Notes under the pieces: model-generated | The model's database searches: none | What the model was told of the DNA's origin: nothing | What the model saw: only the letters and a program-made list of their open reading frames with translations | Shown here: positions 18,964 through 28,318 of the stretch, piece by piece | Layout: each line of letters starts with the position of its first letter | How positions within the stretch are numbered: the first letter of the stretch is position 1 | Position numbers and translations under genes: made by a program | NCBI RefSeq assembly: GCF_014698475.1 | Contig: NZ_JACJTB010000002.1 | Location: forward strand, 342,500 to 406,499 | Source of the DNA: Nostoc spongiaeforme FACHB-130 | GTDB lineage: Bacteria; Cyanobacteriota; Cyanobacteriia; Cyanobacteriales; Nostocaceae | Reading direction: 5' to 3' | Length of the DNA stretch: 64,000 nt

Positions 18964-21276
18964 CTACCTCTTGTGTCCTTTTTTGATTGCTTGCCATTTT
19001 TGGCGTAATTGTTGCAAGTTGGGTGTCTGCCCACCATAGCGCCAACTCACATAAGCCTGACTAATTTCATCAATGACTTGGGCTGTGGCTAGTGGATGGT
19101 GTTGATATGACACTTGGACATATTCCAGGGGTGTTTGTGACGGATGCTTACCTAGACCTTTGGTGGCAGTCCATTGCAGCATTTGTTGATAAAGCCTTTC
19201 CATTGGTGGTAATTTACTCAACCACTGACTCTTTAACCATTTCCGCCACTGTACCCAACCCAGCCAGCCAAAGAAAGCGATTGTAGTTCCCAAAGTTAAG
19301 CCAGTTAACACACCCAGCCAACCTTGAGCGAATAAAGCAAAAAACCAAGCGATCGCTTTAAATATCAAACCCAAGAGTTTCCCAAAGACAGTGTTCAAGA
19401 AGCCAGTCACAGGGGAAGGTAGCCACCCGGCCACCCAATTCCAGAATTGACGCAAAACACTAAAGGTTTGGGAGTCTTCAACAGAAGGGGGAATTAAGGG
19501 ATGATTGGGAATGGGGTCAAAGGTAAACCAACCATATTTGGGAAAGTAAACTTCTGTCATCGCGTAAGCATCGGTGTTACGGACAACATACATTCCCGTA
19601 AAAGGATTAAATTCGCCGGAACCAAACCCCGCCACTAACCGCGCGGGAATCCCAATCGAACGCAACATCACTGTTAACACAGTTGAGAAATGGTCTGGAT
19701 AGCCACCCTTATATTTAAATAAGAAAGCTTCCACTAAATCTTCTTTGTCTCCCAAATAAGGAAATTCCAAGGGATTTTGAGGAATCGAATAATTTTGCTT
19801 GAGGTACTGGGCTAGATAAAGTACCTTTTCATAAGTTGCATCTAAAGTTTTTGATACCTTAGATACATTGTTGCGATTGTAATTCGCCAGAATTTCTTCT
19901 GTTAATTTGCGGACTTTGGGCGAAATTTCTGGGGGAATTTGCAAATAGTATTTTGTAATGTTTTTTGGATAGTTAGTACTAGCCTTACCTAACAAAGTCC
20001 GATCGCGGTAAGGTACTTCGGAAATCACTGTATAAGTTAGGTCTTCAGATAAAGCAACTGGCGATCGCAGTCCATTTTCCTGATCAACAGCAATAATCGG
20101 TGTGGGAAAGTAAATCTCTTTGGGGTAAGACATTGCCGGAATCAAATTCGGCAAATCTGCCACCATTGTATAGGTTTGTACGACTTCTCTGGTTTTAGCG
20201 GTGGTAGGAGGTGGAGACAGATAAATTTGATAAGACCAAGGCGATCGCTTGAGGGTGGTAACATCATCATTGCGGGAAATTTCCCAACCTTTACCTGTGT
20301 AGCGATCAAATGCTAATACCCGCCAAAAACCTTCCACCTGCGATCGCACCCGCATCACCACCTTGGATGTCATGCTTCCCCGCAGGTTTTGATTCATTTG
20401 GCTATTAAAGCCATAATAAAAACTATCGTTTAATTTTCCTGGCTGACCATTTTGACTTTCTTCTGTGCCATTGCCTTCATTATCACCATTGCCTTGACGC
20501 ACATAACCAGGATTAATAATACTGCGTCCTGTAAAACTGCCCTTAACTTCAATCGGCGAACTAACTGGAAATGTCCGTAATTGATAACCAGGAAACCGGG
20601 GTAGAACAGCAAAAATTCCTAACCCTAGCCCCACAATTAAAGTAAAAAGTAAAAAGTAAAAAAGTAAATATGATTTTAATTGTGATTCTTTTGCCTTTTC
20701 CCTTTTAACTTTTGACTTACTTAACCCGATTTGGGAACGATAATCTAAGACTAAAGTGGGCAAGGCGATCGCTAAAAACAACAATAATACAGGTGCAAAA
20801 GCCAAAGTTTGACTCAGTGTTGCTGCTACACCCAACAAAATCAAACCAATCACAATTGAATAGCCCAAATCCTTGCGTCTGGGCATATCAAAACTATGGA
20901 GTATTTGCAGTTGAATTAATAACTCTGCTAAAGCCAGCCGCGTATCATTTAATTCTCCCAGTACTTGCCCAAAGAACGCACCCAAAGACACTAACATCCC
21001 AATGGCGATGCAGAACTTCACTGGAATATTTTGGCTGCGACGATAGCGGTAACTCCAAATTCCCCCTACAACACTTAAAGGGACAGCCCAAAAACTAAAT
21101 TTGGTATCGGCTGCAATATCAACCGCCAAAATTCCCATCACGATTAACCCAAAAACTAGCACCCGCAGAGGAACCGAATCTTCCACTACCATTACAGGTG
21201 CAGTCTGGATATTTTGTCGCCAACTATTAACTATAGGTAGACGCAAAGACCAATCAATCCTGGATAAGTTAAACAT
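18964..21276 (-). CDS. Membrane protein with DUF3488 and inactive transglutaminase-like domain
   Basis: The 770-residue protein has an N-terminal bundle of about six membrane helices, an extracytoplasmic transglutaminase-like domain (about residues 440-590), another membrane segment near residues 650-690 and a C-terminal DUF4129-like tail. In active members the core reads GYCEHF and HAWAEVYFP. Here the same places read GYPDHFST (near residue 524) and AYAMTEVYFP (near 570), so the catalytic Cys and His are missing, while the Asp in FTFDPIP is kept. A repeat-derived stretch encodes SKSKVKREKAKESQLKS around residues 186-212. It is probably a structural or scaffolding pseudoenzyme. Confidence 0.88.
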   Translation of the reverse strand: MFNLSRIDWSLRLPIVNSWRQNIQTAPVMVVEDSVPLRVLVFGLIVMGILAVDIAADTKFSFWAVPLSVVGGIWSYRYRRSQNIPVKFCIAIGMLVSLGAFFGQVLGELNDTRLALAELLIQLQILHSFDMPRRKDLGYSIVIGLILLGVAATLSQTLAFAPVLLLFLAIALPTLVLDYRSQIGLSKSKVKREKAKESQLKSYLLFYFLLFTLIVGLGLGIFAVLPRFPGYQLRTFPVSSPIEVKGSFTGRSIINPGYVRQGNGDNEGNGTEESQNGQPGKLNDSFYYGFNSQMNQNLRGSMTSKVVMRVRSQVEGFWRVLAFDRYTGKGWEISRNDDVTTLKRSPWSYQIYLSPPPTTAKTREVVQTYTMVADLPNLIPAMSYPKEIYFPTPIIAVDQENGLRSPVALSEDLTYTVISEVPYRDRTLLGKASTNYPKNITKYYLQIPPEISPKVRKLTEEILANYNRNNVSKVSKTLDATYEKVLYLAQYLKQNYSIPQNPLEFPYLGDKEDLVEAFLFKYKGGYPDHFSTVLTVMLRSIGIPARLVAGFGSGEFNPFTGMYVVRNTDAYAMTEVYFPKYGWFTFDPIPNHPLIPPSVEDSQTFSVLRQFWNWVAGWLPSPVTGFLNTVFGKLLGLIFKAIAWFFALFAQGWLGVLTGLTLGTTIAFFGWLGWVQWRKWLKSQWLSKLPPMERLYQQMLQWTATKGLGKHPSQTPLEYVQVSYQHHPLATAQVIDEISQAYVSWRYGGQTPNLQQLRQKWQAIKKGHKR

Positions 21277-21682
21277 TTACAAGGTCAGGTGTAGATGCAG
21301 TCAAACAATTTTGGATTTTGGACGGTTCAATCACCAATTTAAAATTGCAAATCTCAAACTGGCTAAGTTAAACTATCTACCTAGTTGTAACTTATATAGC
21401 AGTCGAAGTATAAGTGAGGCAATTTAAAAAGCACGAATAACAGGCATAGCAAAGCTTTTAGCTCTAGTTGGTGAGCATAGCCGAACCACTGCCTTCTGCT
21501 ATAACCTGCCGAAATTCTGGTTCAGATAGCAGTAACTCCCCTCAGCATTCTTTGGGAGTCTCATAGTTTTAGCCCTAATGATCGTTTAAAAAAACGTAGA
21601 AGCCCTAATGATCGCTTATTAAAAAAGATAAGCTCCAAAACCACAATACTTTTCTTAATCTCTCAGATGTCTTTGATCTGGA
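21277..21682. other. 406-bp gap downstream of patU
   Basis: No gene is visible. The notable feature is the 30-bp tandem direct repeat at 21571-21630 (separate entry). The end next to 21276 should contain the promoter of the transglutaminase-like gene. Confidence 0.55.
21571..21630. repeat. Two 30-bp tandem direct repeats
   Basis: AGCCCTAATGATCG begins a unit at 21571 and again at 21601. The two units agree at the front and diverge in the A-rich second half. It could be a binding site pair or a small tandem repeat. Confidence 0.55.
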
Positions 21683-22666
21683 CTAGATTGTAGGATTAAT
21701 CACAAATAACAAAGGCTGTTGGTCTATTTCAGGAAACTCAACTTCTAAAGTATAAGTTGGGTTAAATTCCTGACCAGATAACTCAACATTCAAGCAGCCT
21801 GCACTTGAGGACTGAGCCATTGCCAAAGTACCATCAGCTCGCAATGTCACAATTCCTTTGGTGGGTAAATCAGCCTCAACTCTTAATTGAGTGTGTTTGC
21901 CACGAGATTGGTATTCAACCCGCAAAGTCAACAAACCTTCACTTGTGAACCATTGTCTTTCTACCACTGGACTGTTTGGTGTCACTGGCAGACTTAAATT
22001 TTCTAGCAGTTGTTTGGCAGCCATTAAAGACAATGCCATTTGTTGACGCGGCTGTAAATCTGGGTAATCGCTCTCGATATTGAGTTTTTGATCGAGAACA
22101 TCCGCAGACCGATAAGTACTTCTGAGTACCAAACCAGCGATATCATTCAGTGCATAAGAAGATTCTTGTGGGAAGAAGTCTTCCACTGCCTGAACTAATT
22201 TAGCTCCCAAAGGCAGTGAAGCAGTTAACAGTGTTTGGCACTTTTCTAGTAATTCGCGGAAAACTGTTTCTGGCAGATTAATTGGCAGATTCAGCTTAGA
22301 TTGTTGTGCTTTCCAACCCCAGGCAGGAACTAAACTGAGCGATCGCTCTTCCAAACGCTCAGGATATTCCATTAATTGTGTTTCCCAAGGAAACAAAGGA
22401 GGCTGGTTTTCGATTTCGGTTTGTAAACGACGCTTGAGTACGGCTTGGAAACGGTCTTGCACAGTAGGAATATCTCCCAGTTTAAAGTTTTGGGGTATCC
22501 CTCCCAACTCTAGATCGCCACTGGCGAAAGTGGCTGCTTGTTGAAGAGAGTTTTCTACCCCGTCTATTTCCTTAAACTCGACCAGGTTAGACTCACTGGT
22601 GTTAACATCATCTGCTAACAGCCAAGTGAGTAATTGGTTTTTTAAGGATTCTGAGTCACTATTCAT
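21683..22666 (-). CDS. patU: Heterocyst pattern protein PatU
   Basis: I identify this 327-residue protein mainly by its position directly after hetZ, as in heterocyst-forming relatives, together with a general likeness to PatU. The N-terminus is acidic (LLADDVNTSESNLVEFKEID). The C-terminal part is beta-rich (LTLRVEYQSRGKHTQLRVEA). It is one open frame, whereas Anabaena PCC 7120 is known to carry patU as two genes (patU5 and patU3). The ATG at 22666 overlaps the hetZ stop by 8 bp; a GTG at 22678 is possible. In relatives, hetZ and patU work together on heterocyst differentiation and spacing. Confidence 0.8.
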   Translation of the reverse strand: MNSDSESLKNQLLTWLLADDVNTSESNLVEFKEIDGVENSLQQAATFASGDLELGGIPQNFKLGDIPTVQDRFQAVLKRRLQTEIENQPPLFPWETQLMEYPERLEERSLSLVPAWGWKAQQSKLNLPINLPETVFRELLEKCQTLLTASLPLGAKLVQAVEDFFPQESSYALNDIAGLVLRSTYRSADVLDQKLNIESDYPDLQPRQQMALSLMAAKQLLENLSLPVTPNSPVVERQWFTSEGLLTLRVEYQSRGKHTQLRVEADLPTKGIVTLRADGTLAMAQSSSAGCLNVELSGQEFNPTYTLEVEFPEIDQQPLLFVINPTI

Positions 22667-23864
22667 GAGTAGATGCACCTGATCCGGACACTAATGAGTT
22701 ACGAATTTCCCAAGCTTGTTCCAGAACTTTAAACCAGCGTTTTTGCAGTTGTGCCATTGATAACCCTAGAGTTTTTGCAATTTTATCGTCGGGTTGTCCT
22801 TGCTGTTTTAAGTCGAGTAAAGACCGTTGTTTCTCGTCTAGCTGCGAGGTGTAGGCTTCCCATTGCTGGGGAGTCAACCCCAAATTTGTGTGTAAAGAAG
22901 CTTCTAACCATTCGTGTACTAGTTCCCAACGGTGTAATAAAGCGAACCTAATTAAATGATACTTGAAGCGTTGTTGTAAGTAATCTCTCTGACGAGGGGT
23001 GAGATTTAAAATTGCCTCAATTTCTTGTGTGGATAAATCTTTAAGTCTGAGAGAGAAATAATCAGCACAGTCAGATTGTTGTTTCTGCTCCAAATAACTC
23101 ATTAACTCGGTAATCACAACCGAACGCAAAGTGTCTTCTTCGGGTTCTGGTTCTGCTTGTGTGGCCATTGTAGAACGTAATTGCTGGACTGCGGGTTCTT
23201 CCCAAGAACCATCACCATCACCAGAACTACCTTCCGCAGCTTGTTCGATATCAACGCTGGTTTCGGGAGGTTGTTGTTGAGAGAAAGTCTGCGCCCGCAA
23301 AATAATTAATTGTTGCTGACGACCAGGTAAGGGAATGCGCCGTTTACCATAGCGTTCGGTAAAGGCCATGTATTCTGCCAATTCCAAGAGAGTTTGGGGA
23401 CGATAAGTAGTACCCAATTGATTCTCCCGTCGGAAAGCGTTTAATGCTTCTAAATAAAAACTTTGTAGAAAATCTTCTATGATAGTCAGCCGCCCTTGAT
23501 AGCTTAATTGCTTCTGGGGAGGATTAATGTAACGATAAATAATGGCGCTCAGAGTACTGTGTAATTCAACTCTGCCTCTATTGGAACCCAACTGATAATA
23601 TCTCAGACATTGTTGCAGGCGATGTCTGGCTAAGGTCATGGCGGAGCTTTCTACTGAACCGGAAGCTTGGATGCGTTTACTTTCGCTGCAAATTCTGTAT
23701 ACTTCGGTAGTAATACGTGTTGCCACATCATGGCAATTCTGTTCTGAGGCTTTGGTTGATTGCCGAAACTCCTTGTACAGGAGTTGAAAGATCACCTCCA
23801 CGCCGATAGTATGTTCTCCCAGAAAAGTTGCGGTTGGAATAGTTGCGGTTGCGGCTGAATTCAT
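22659..23864 (-). CDS. hetZ: Heterocyst differentiation protein HetZ
   Basis: HetZ is an early regulator of heterocyst differentiation, acting with HetR and HetP. The 401-residue length matches the known protein. It is mostly helical, with an acidic low-complexity linker at about residues 205-245. The C-terminal part resembles a sigma region 4-type HTH (EKQRSLLDLKQQGQPDDKIA followed by KTLGLSMAQLQKRWFKV). The stop overlaps the patU start, so both are translationally coupled. It is transcribed away from the gene at 24068 across a 203-bp shared control region. The presence of this gene implies a heterocyst-forming host. Confidence 0.9.
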   Translation of the reverse strand: MNSAATATIPTATFLGEHTIGVEVIFQLLYKEFRQSTKASEQNCHDVATRITTEVYRICSESKRIQASGSVESSAMTLARHRLQQCLRYYQLGSNRGRVELHSTLSAIIYRYINPPQKQLSYQGRLTIIEDFLQSFYLEALNAFRRENQLGTTYRPQTLLELAEYMAFTERYGKRRIPLPGRQQQLIILRAQTFSQQQPPETSVDIEQAAEGSSGDGDGSWEEPAVQQLRSTMATQAEPEPEEDTLRSVVITELMSYLEQKQQSDCADYFSLRLKDLSTQEIEAILNLTPRQRDYLQQRFKYHLIRFALLHRWELVHEWLEASLHTNLGLTPQQWEAYTSQLDEKQRSLLDLKQQGQPDDKIAKTLGLSMAQLQKRWFKVLEQAWEIRNSLVSGSGASTHE

Positions 23865-23962
23865 AGTCTCGGTGTTTAAAAGACCCTAACATATATAGAA
23901 ACAACCTGTACGACTGTAGGTATTGGCTTTTTGCGTTTTGCCTTGAAGCTAAACGCAGGTCT

Positions 23963-24012
23963 ATCCTGCATTCAGGATATAGCTGATTTTATTATTCCCA
24001 AGTTGGCGGGAA
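23963..24012. promoter_or_regulatory. Inverted repeats in the hetZ upstream region
   Basis: Between hetZ and the divergent gene there are two short palindromes: ATCCTG-CATT-CAGGAT (23963-23978) and TTCCC-N8-GGGAA (23995-24012). HetR is known to bind short inverted G/C triplets upstream of hetZ in Anabaena. Neither palindrome is an exact match to that type, so a regulator site here is only a candidate. Confidence 0.4.
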
Positions 24013-24067
24013 TTTTTCACACTTTAACCTGCTGTGATTGCCATTACCCAAAAGCCGTTGACAAGTC

Positions 24068-24553
24068 ATGATGGATTTAGAAACACAAATTCAATTGCTG
24101 ATCGACAATGCACCCCGCGATGGTATTTCACCTCATCTTGTTACAGCAATTGTTCCTGCTTTTCGTGCGATCGCTCAACAATTACGCCACTCCCAGTACT
24201 ATATTCTCCAAAAGGAGGGAAGCTGGGTCTTAACTACATTGAGCCACCGTACAGATCCAAGTTTGGAGAAGCAGGTGATTTACGCTTTTTCTACCATACA
24301 GGATGTTTCCCTAATTTCATCTGCTGGGCGAGACCCTCAAGTGGTTGCCACACCCATTGCTGTCACCCATATTTTGTTCCAATTAATCGCCCTAGCACCC
24401 GTAGATAGCATAGTTTTTTTAGAAACACCTGGAACATTAGCTCATACTGTTGAAATCCAGCGTTCTCAGTTGGAAAAAACCATTCAAAAACAACTAAAAC
24501 AAAGCCTCAAACACAAAAAAACTTCCAGAAAAATACCACCAGATATTGCTTAA
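24068..24553 (+). CDS. Conserved-looking protein divergent from hetZ
   Basis: The 161-residue protein has two parts. The first (residues 1-70) contains APRDGISPHLVTAIVPAFRA and a strand-rich stretch YYILQKEGSWVLTTLS. The second (residues 71-130) is hydrophobic around VVATPIAVTHILFQLIAL. The C-terminus is very basic (KTIQKQLKQSLKHKKTSRK). I do not know its function. Two ATGs in a row (24068 and 24071) follow a weak ribosome site. Its position beside hetZ is shared, from memory, with Anabaena, but a role in heterocysts is not established. Confidence 0.78.
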   Translation: MMDLETQIQLLIDNAPRDGISPHLVTAIVPAFRAIAQQLRHSQYYILQKEGSWVLTTLSHRTDPSLEKQVIYAFSTIQDVSLISSAGRDPQVVATPIAVTHILFQLIALAPVDSIVFLETPGTLAHTVEIQRSQLEKTIQKQLKQSLKHKKTSRKIPPDIA

Positions 24554-24612
24554 AAAAATTTGGAGTTGGGAGTTCTTGGATACATCTCCAATTGTTTCAC
24601 TCCCAACTCCAA
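24552..24612 (-). terminator. Rho-independent terminator of the polyprenyl synthase
   Basis: A perfect 14-bp stem (TTGGAGTTGGGAGT at 24560-24573 with ACTCCCAACTCCAA at 24599-24612) lies 26 bp after the sds stop. On the minus strand it is followed by an AATTTTTTT run. It may also limit read-through from the plus strand. Confidence 0.75.
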
Positions 24613-24638
24613 CATCAAAACTTTATGATTAAAAATTT

Positions 24639-25610
24639 TTAATAAAGCCGACTCAACACATATTCAGTGATGTCAATTAAGGCTTGGCGTGATTCTGATG
24701 GGGGCAGAATTGCAATGTCTTCAGCTGCCAATTTGGCATGATGGGCAGCTAATTCCCGCGCTTGCTGTATGCCTTGACTATCTTGAATCAATGCCAAGGC
24801 CTGCTCTAAATCTTGTGATTGGGCAAACTGGCGTTCAATCAGCACTTCTAAATATGGTTTTTCCTCTAGGGCGAATAAAACAGGTGCCGTCAAGTTACCA
24901 CTTTTCAAATCAGAACCTGCTGGTTTACCTAGAGTGTCTGTAGTACTGGTGAAATCTAAGATGTCATCCACTATCTGAAATGCTAAACCCACATTCCGCC
25001 CATAGTTATACAAGTGCTGGGCAATTTCTGGGCTAACATCACTCAGTAATCCTGCGGCTTTGGCACTGTTAGCAATTAATGAAGCAGTTTTGTAATAGCT
25101 CTTTTGCAGGTAAGTTTCTATTGCCAAGCCGCTATCAAAGCGGTTCATCCCTTGCTGAATTTCTCCAGTCGCCAAATCCATAATGACTTCGGAGAGGAGT
25201 TTGACTACTTCTAAATTGTCTAAATTTGCCAAATACCAAGATGATTGAGCAAAGAGAAAGTCTCCTGCGAGGACAGCAATGCGATTGCCAAACAAGCTGT
25301 GAACAGTCGCTACGCCACGGCGCATCTGTGACTCATCTACCACATCGTCATGCACTAAGCTGGCCGTGTGAATCATTTCGGTGATTTCGGCTAGACGGCG
25401 GTGACGCTGGGTGATGTCTTCTTCTAACATTGTTGCCCGCGATATCAGCAGGACGATCGCTGGTCGGATGCGCTTTCCCCCAGCTCCGAATAAATGTTCG
25501 GCGGCGGCAAAAAGAATGGGATGGCGATTGCCAACTAGCTGCTTTAGGTTATCGGCTAGTATTTGCAAATCTGCTTCCACAGGGGTAAACAGGGAGGTAG
25601 CTGGGGTCAT
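24639..25610 (-). CDS. sds: All-trans polyprenyl (solanesyl-type) diphosphate synthase
   Basis: This 323-residue enzyme extends allylic diphosphates with isopentenyl units to make the side chain of plastoquinone. It has both aspartate-rich motifs, LVHDDVVDES (first) and FQIVDDILDFT (second), plus GGKRIRPAIVLL and the AGDFLFAQSSW stretch. Residues preceding the first motif are small (Thr, Ala, Ser), compatible with a long product. The exact chain length is inferred from the family. Confidence 0.93.
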   Translation of the reverse strand: MTPATSLFTPVEADLQILADNLKQLVGNRHPILFAAAEHLFGAGGKRIRPAIVLLISRATMLEEDITQRHRRLAEITEMIHTASLVHDDVVDESQMRRGVATVHSLFGNRIAVLAGDFLFAQSSWYLANLDNLEVVKLLSEVIMDLATGEIQQGMNRFDSGLAIETYLQKSYYKTASLIANSAKAAGLLSDVSPEIAQHLYNYGRNVGLAFQIVDDILDFTSTTDTLGKPAGSDLKSGNLTAPVLFALEEKPYLEVLIERQFAQSQDLEQALALIQDSQGIQQARELAAHHAKLAAEDIAILPPSESRQALIDITEYVLSRLY

Positions 25611-26846
25611 GGATGGCCGGACTCTGGCTTAGGTTACGAAAGTTTACATATCCTATACTCATTTTAAGATAACCATGTGCCAGCGCAAAGTTTTGCTGAG
25701 AGAATACTTGCTTTCTCGTTAAATGACAATCACAGCTATTGCCCTACTGTCAAGGCAAACAGGCTGTTTTAGCGGTCTTAAACTTGATGAAAAAAATTTT
25801 TGTAGTTCCCAAAGAAATCTGAGAACTGCATCACAGCATGGTTGCTCCACAGCATGGTTCAACATACAAGCTTATACTTAATAAATATTAAGCGTAAAAT
25901 TATCTGCTGCTACGAGTAGATGATGTAAAGAAATATAACAAGTCAGTTTGGGAGAATCATAATTTTTATCAATGGTTCTAGCGACGATTCCCGATGAGTG
26001 GTTTATGTTTTCTAGACTCAGAATTTTATGTCTTTTTCAGTATGCTAAGTATATATACAAGTATAAGAAAATTAAATAATTGAGTCGGCTAATTCAGTAA
26101 GCATTATTCTTGAGGAATATCTTTGATTTTTACTATAAATTTATATTTAACATCCCTAAACCTGGGTAATAATAACTACATTAACAGGGTGTTAGGTTTT
26201 GATGATTTATGCTCCAATAAGACAAAAATAATATTTTTAATCAAAGAAAAACTTGTGGCATCCGTGAATTTAACCTGCTAAAAAATTCAAAATTTAGCCT
26301 CAAGTTTGGCTTAAAAGTCAGGTTCATTGTGTTACGCTAAAATGTAGGGATTTTAAATTTTTCAGGTATTGACAGCGTGGAGGTAAAGCACTTTTTGGTG
26401 GCGTTACCTGCTCGTTGTTTTGAATCCAGAATAGCTAATTGCCAACAGCATAAAACCAAGAGACTTATTTCTTGTGATTCTGTAGTGGCAGATAAACTTC
26501 TTGGGATGGAGTGAAGCGATGTCCTTACAGGATTTCGTTTTCGGCTTGCAGCTTGCGCTGGGAGTCGTGGTATATCCTACCACAGAGGTGTGAAAAGCAA
26601 TAATGCAGACTAAGTAAACTGCTGAGGAGCGCGGTTAATTATGCCATTTGGCAAATTTACCGTTGTGGGATTTATTGTCTGCAAATAACTTCAATTAAAT
26701 AGTTAACTTGATTGACCGAAGAGCTTCATAACTCTACGGCAGATTTAGCATAGCAAACTGCGACCATCAAGAATGATCTTGCATGGTTGAAGTTCTACGT
26801 ATGGGATGAAAATTGATATTTTTCGGGGAAAAAAGTTGGTAGAACA
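25611..26846. other. 1.24-kb non-coding region, possible structured RNA
   Basis: This is the longest gap in the window without a protein gene. The first 700 bp is A/T-rich. From about 26370 to 26830 base composition is more mixed, and short hairpins appear, including GTGGTA-TATCC-TACCAC (26567-26583) and TGCC-ATTT-GGCA (26642-26653). It could be a long leader of the small gene at 26847 or a non-coding RNA. I could not match it to 6S RNA, tmRNA, RNase P RNA or SRP RNA. Confidence 0.4.
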
Positions 26847-27065
26847 ATGATTTACGCTAATATGCCTATGATGATTTTTATTTTAGCTGCTGGGTATTTA
26901 TTCACTGTTTATCTATTATTAGCACTAGCAAAGCGCAGTAGTCAAAAATCTGTTGCTCAGAATTCTTTCTCAAAATCCAAGAATCATGAGAAACATCAGC
27001 AGGAGATATCTGTCGCCTCACAAGTAACTGAGGTGGTAAACAGTCACGAGTCAATAGTCACATGA
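26847..27065 (+). CDS. Small single-helix membrane protein
   Basis: A 72-residue frame with one N-terminal transmembrane helix (MMIFILAAGYLFTVYLLLAL) followed by a basic, polar tail (AKRSSQKSVAQNSFSKSKNH). There is a modest GGGGAA site upstream. The hydrophobic pattern looks real, but the gene is short and I do not recognise it. It ends just before a dispersed repeat. Confidence 0.55.
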   Translation: MIYANMPMMIFILAAGYLFTVYLLLALAKRSSQKSVAQNSFSKSKNHEKHQQEISVASQVTEVVNSHESIVT

Positions 27066-27067
27066 AT

Positions 27068-27176
27068 TATAGGAATAAGGTTTGATTCCCAAAACTACTG
27101 GTGTATACAGGGAGTAGGGAGTAGAGAGTGGGGAGTAGGAAAGAAGTCTTATCTGGAATCAAATATGAGTCCTATG
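27068..27176. repeat. Dispersed CTATAGGA-ended repeat, copy 2 (inverted)
   Basis: It begins TTATAGGAATAAGGTTTGAT and ends AATCAAATATGAGTCCTATG, so it lies opposite to copies 1 and 3. The middle is a GGGAGTAGGGAGTAGAGAGT purine tract. Confidence 0.75.
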
Positions 27177-27217
27177 ATGAAGTATGAAATTTCTGAAGTT
27201 TCATACTTCATTTTGGT

Positions 27218-28084
27218 TTATGAAAGTTGGGAAACAACTGTGTTATTTAAATCTACGACTTCGACCAATGGGGTATGACCTAGCCATTGGACTGCTGACT
27301 GAGCAAATTGTTGGGGACAACCGCTAACAACAAAGCGAGTTGGTAATGGCGGGTGAGTATTAGTTAAGCCCAACAACTCTAAATCTTGGGAACAAGCACC
27401 GACAACGTGAACAGCCGGGTCAACTAATTTGACATAGTTGGGAAGTAGCGATCGCAGTACTGGTGCTAAATGGGGATAATGAGTACAGCCGTAGACTAAA
27501 GTATCAATTTCTTGCTGAAGTAAAGGCTCTAAATAAGAACGGGCTACCTCAGTAGTGTAAGGGTCATTGATGCGATTCTGCTCAATCAGTGGGACAAACT
27601 CTGGACAGCCAACTTGCCAAACTTGTACTTCGGGGTCAATTTCGAGAATGGCTTGCTTATAAGCATTACTTTTAGCTGTAGCTGGGGTAGCAATTACACC
27701 AATGCGCTTACCTTGTTGTACCGCCGCCTTCGCACCAGGGAGAATTACACCCAAAATTGGAATATTAAATTCTTGACGAACAATGTCTAAAGCGAGGGCG
27801 GAACTGGTGTTACAAGCCATCACTACCATTTTGACTTTTTGTTGCTCCATCCAGGAGAGAATTTCGCGCACAAACTGAAGAATTTCGGCTTGAGAACGAA
27901 TCCCGTAAGGTAGCCTAGCGGTATCACCAAAGTAAATAATCGATTCGTTTGGTAGTTGGCGGTAAATTTGTCGCAGTACCGTTAACCCACCCACACCACT
28001 GTCAAAAACCCCGATAGGGGCGCGTTGAGGTTCTTTATCAGAAAAATCGTAAAGATTACCTTCAAAAATGGAAGATGAATACAC
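27218..28084 (-). CDS. murI: Glutamate racemase
   Basis: MurI makes D-glutamate for peptidoglycan. The 288-residue protein contains both catalytic cysteines in their motifs (VVMACNTSSALALD and DTLVYGCTHYPHL) and the N-terminal PIGVFDSGVGGLTVLR. The start is a GTG at 28084. It lies downstream of two amidase genes on the same strand, making a cell-wall group. Confidence 0.95.
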   Translation of the reverse strand: MYSSSIFEGNLYDFSDKEPQRAPIGVFDSGVGGLTVLRQIYRQLPNESIIYFGDTARLPYGIRSQAEILQFVREILSWMEQQKVKMVVMACNTSSALALDIVRQEFNIPILGVILPGAKAAVQQGKRIGVIATPATAKSNAYKQAILEIDPEVQVWQVGCPEFVPLIEQNRINDPYTTEVARSYLEPLLQQEIDTLVYGCTHYPHLAPVLRSLLPNYVKLVDPAVHVVGACSQDLELLGLTNTHPPLPTRFVVSGCPQQFAQSAVQWLGHTPLVEVVDLNNTVVSQLS

Positions 28085-28318
28085 AGGCAGATATTGATTT
28101 AGGTTTTAGCAATTAAAATACAGAATTTAGCAGACAATTTGTGAACTGACTAGTTTAGCAAATAGAATTCAGGAGTCAGAAGTCAGAATAAGTGAAAGAT
28201 TTCTCTACAAATAGCTGGTTTAAGACATCTACTGATTAATTCTGACTGCTGAACTTCTTCTGCAAATATCACCTCATTAATTAAAAACTTGTACTATATT
28301 TTGAGATTGGCTGTATTC

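Noticed and set aside
21571..21630. A CRISPR-like pair of repeats
   Set aside because: Only two adjacent 30-bp units with no spacers and no cas genes; treated as a tandem repeat. No CRISPR array was found in the window.
25611..26846. 6S RNA, tmRNA, RNase P RNA or SRP RNA in the long gap
   Set aside because: None of the conserved sequence signatures I know for these RNAs could be found.
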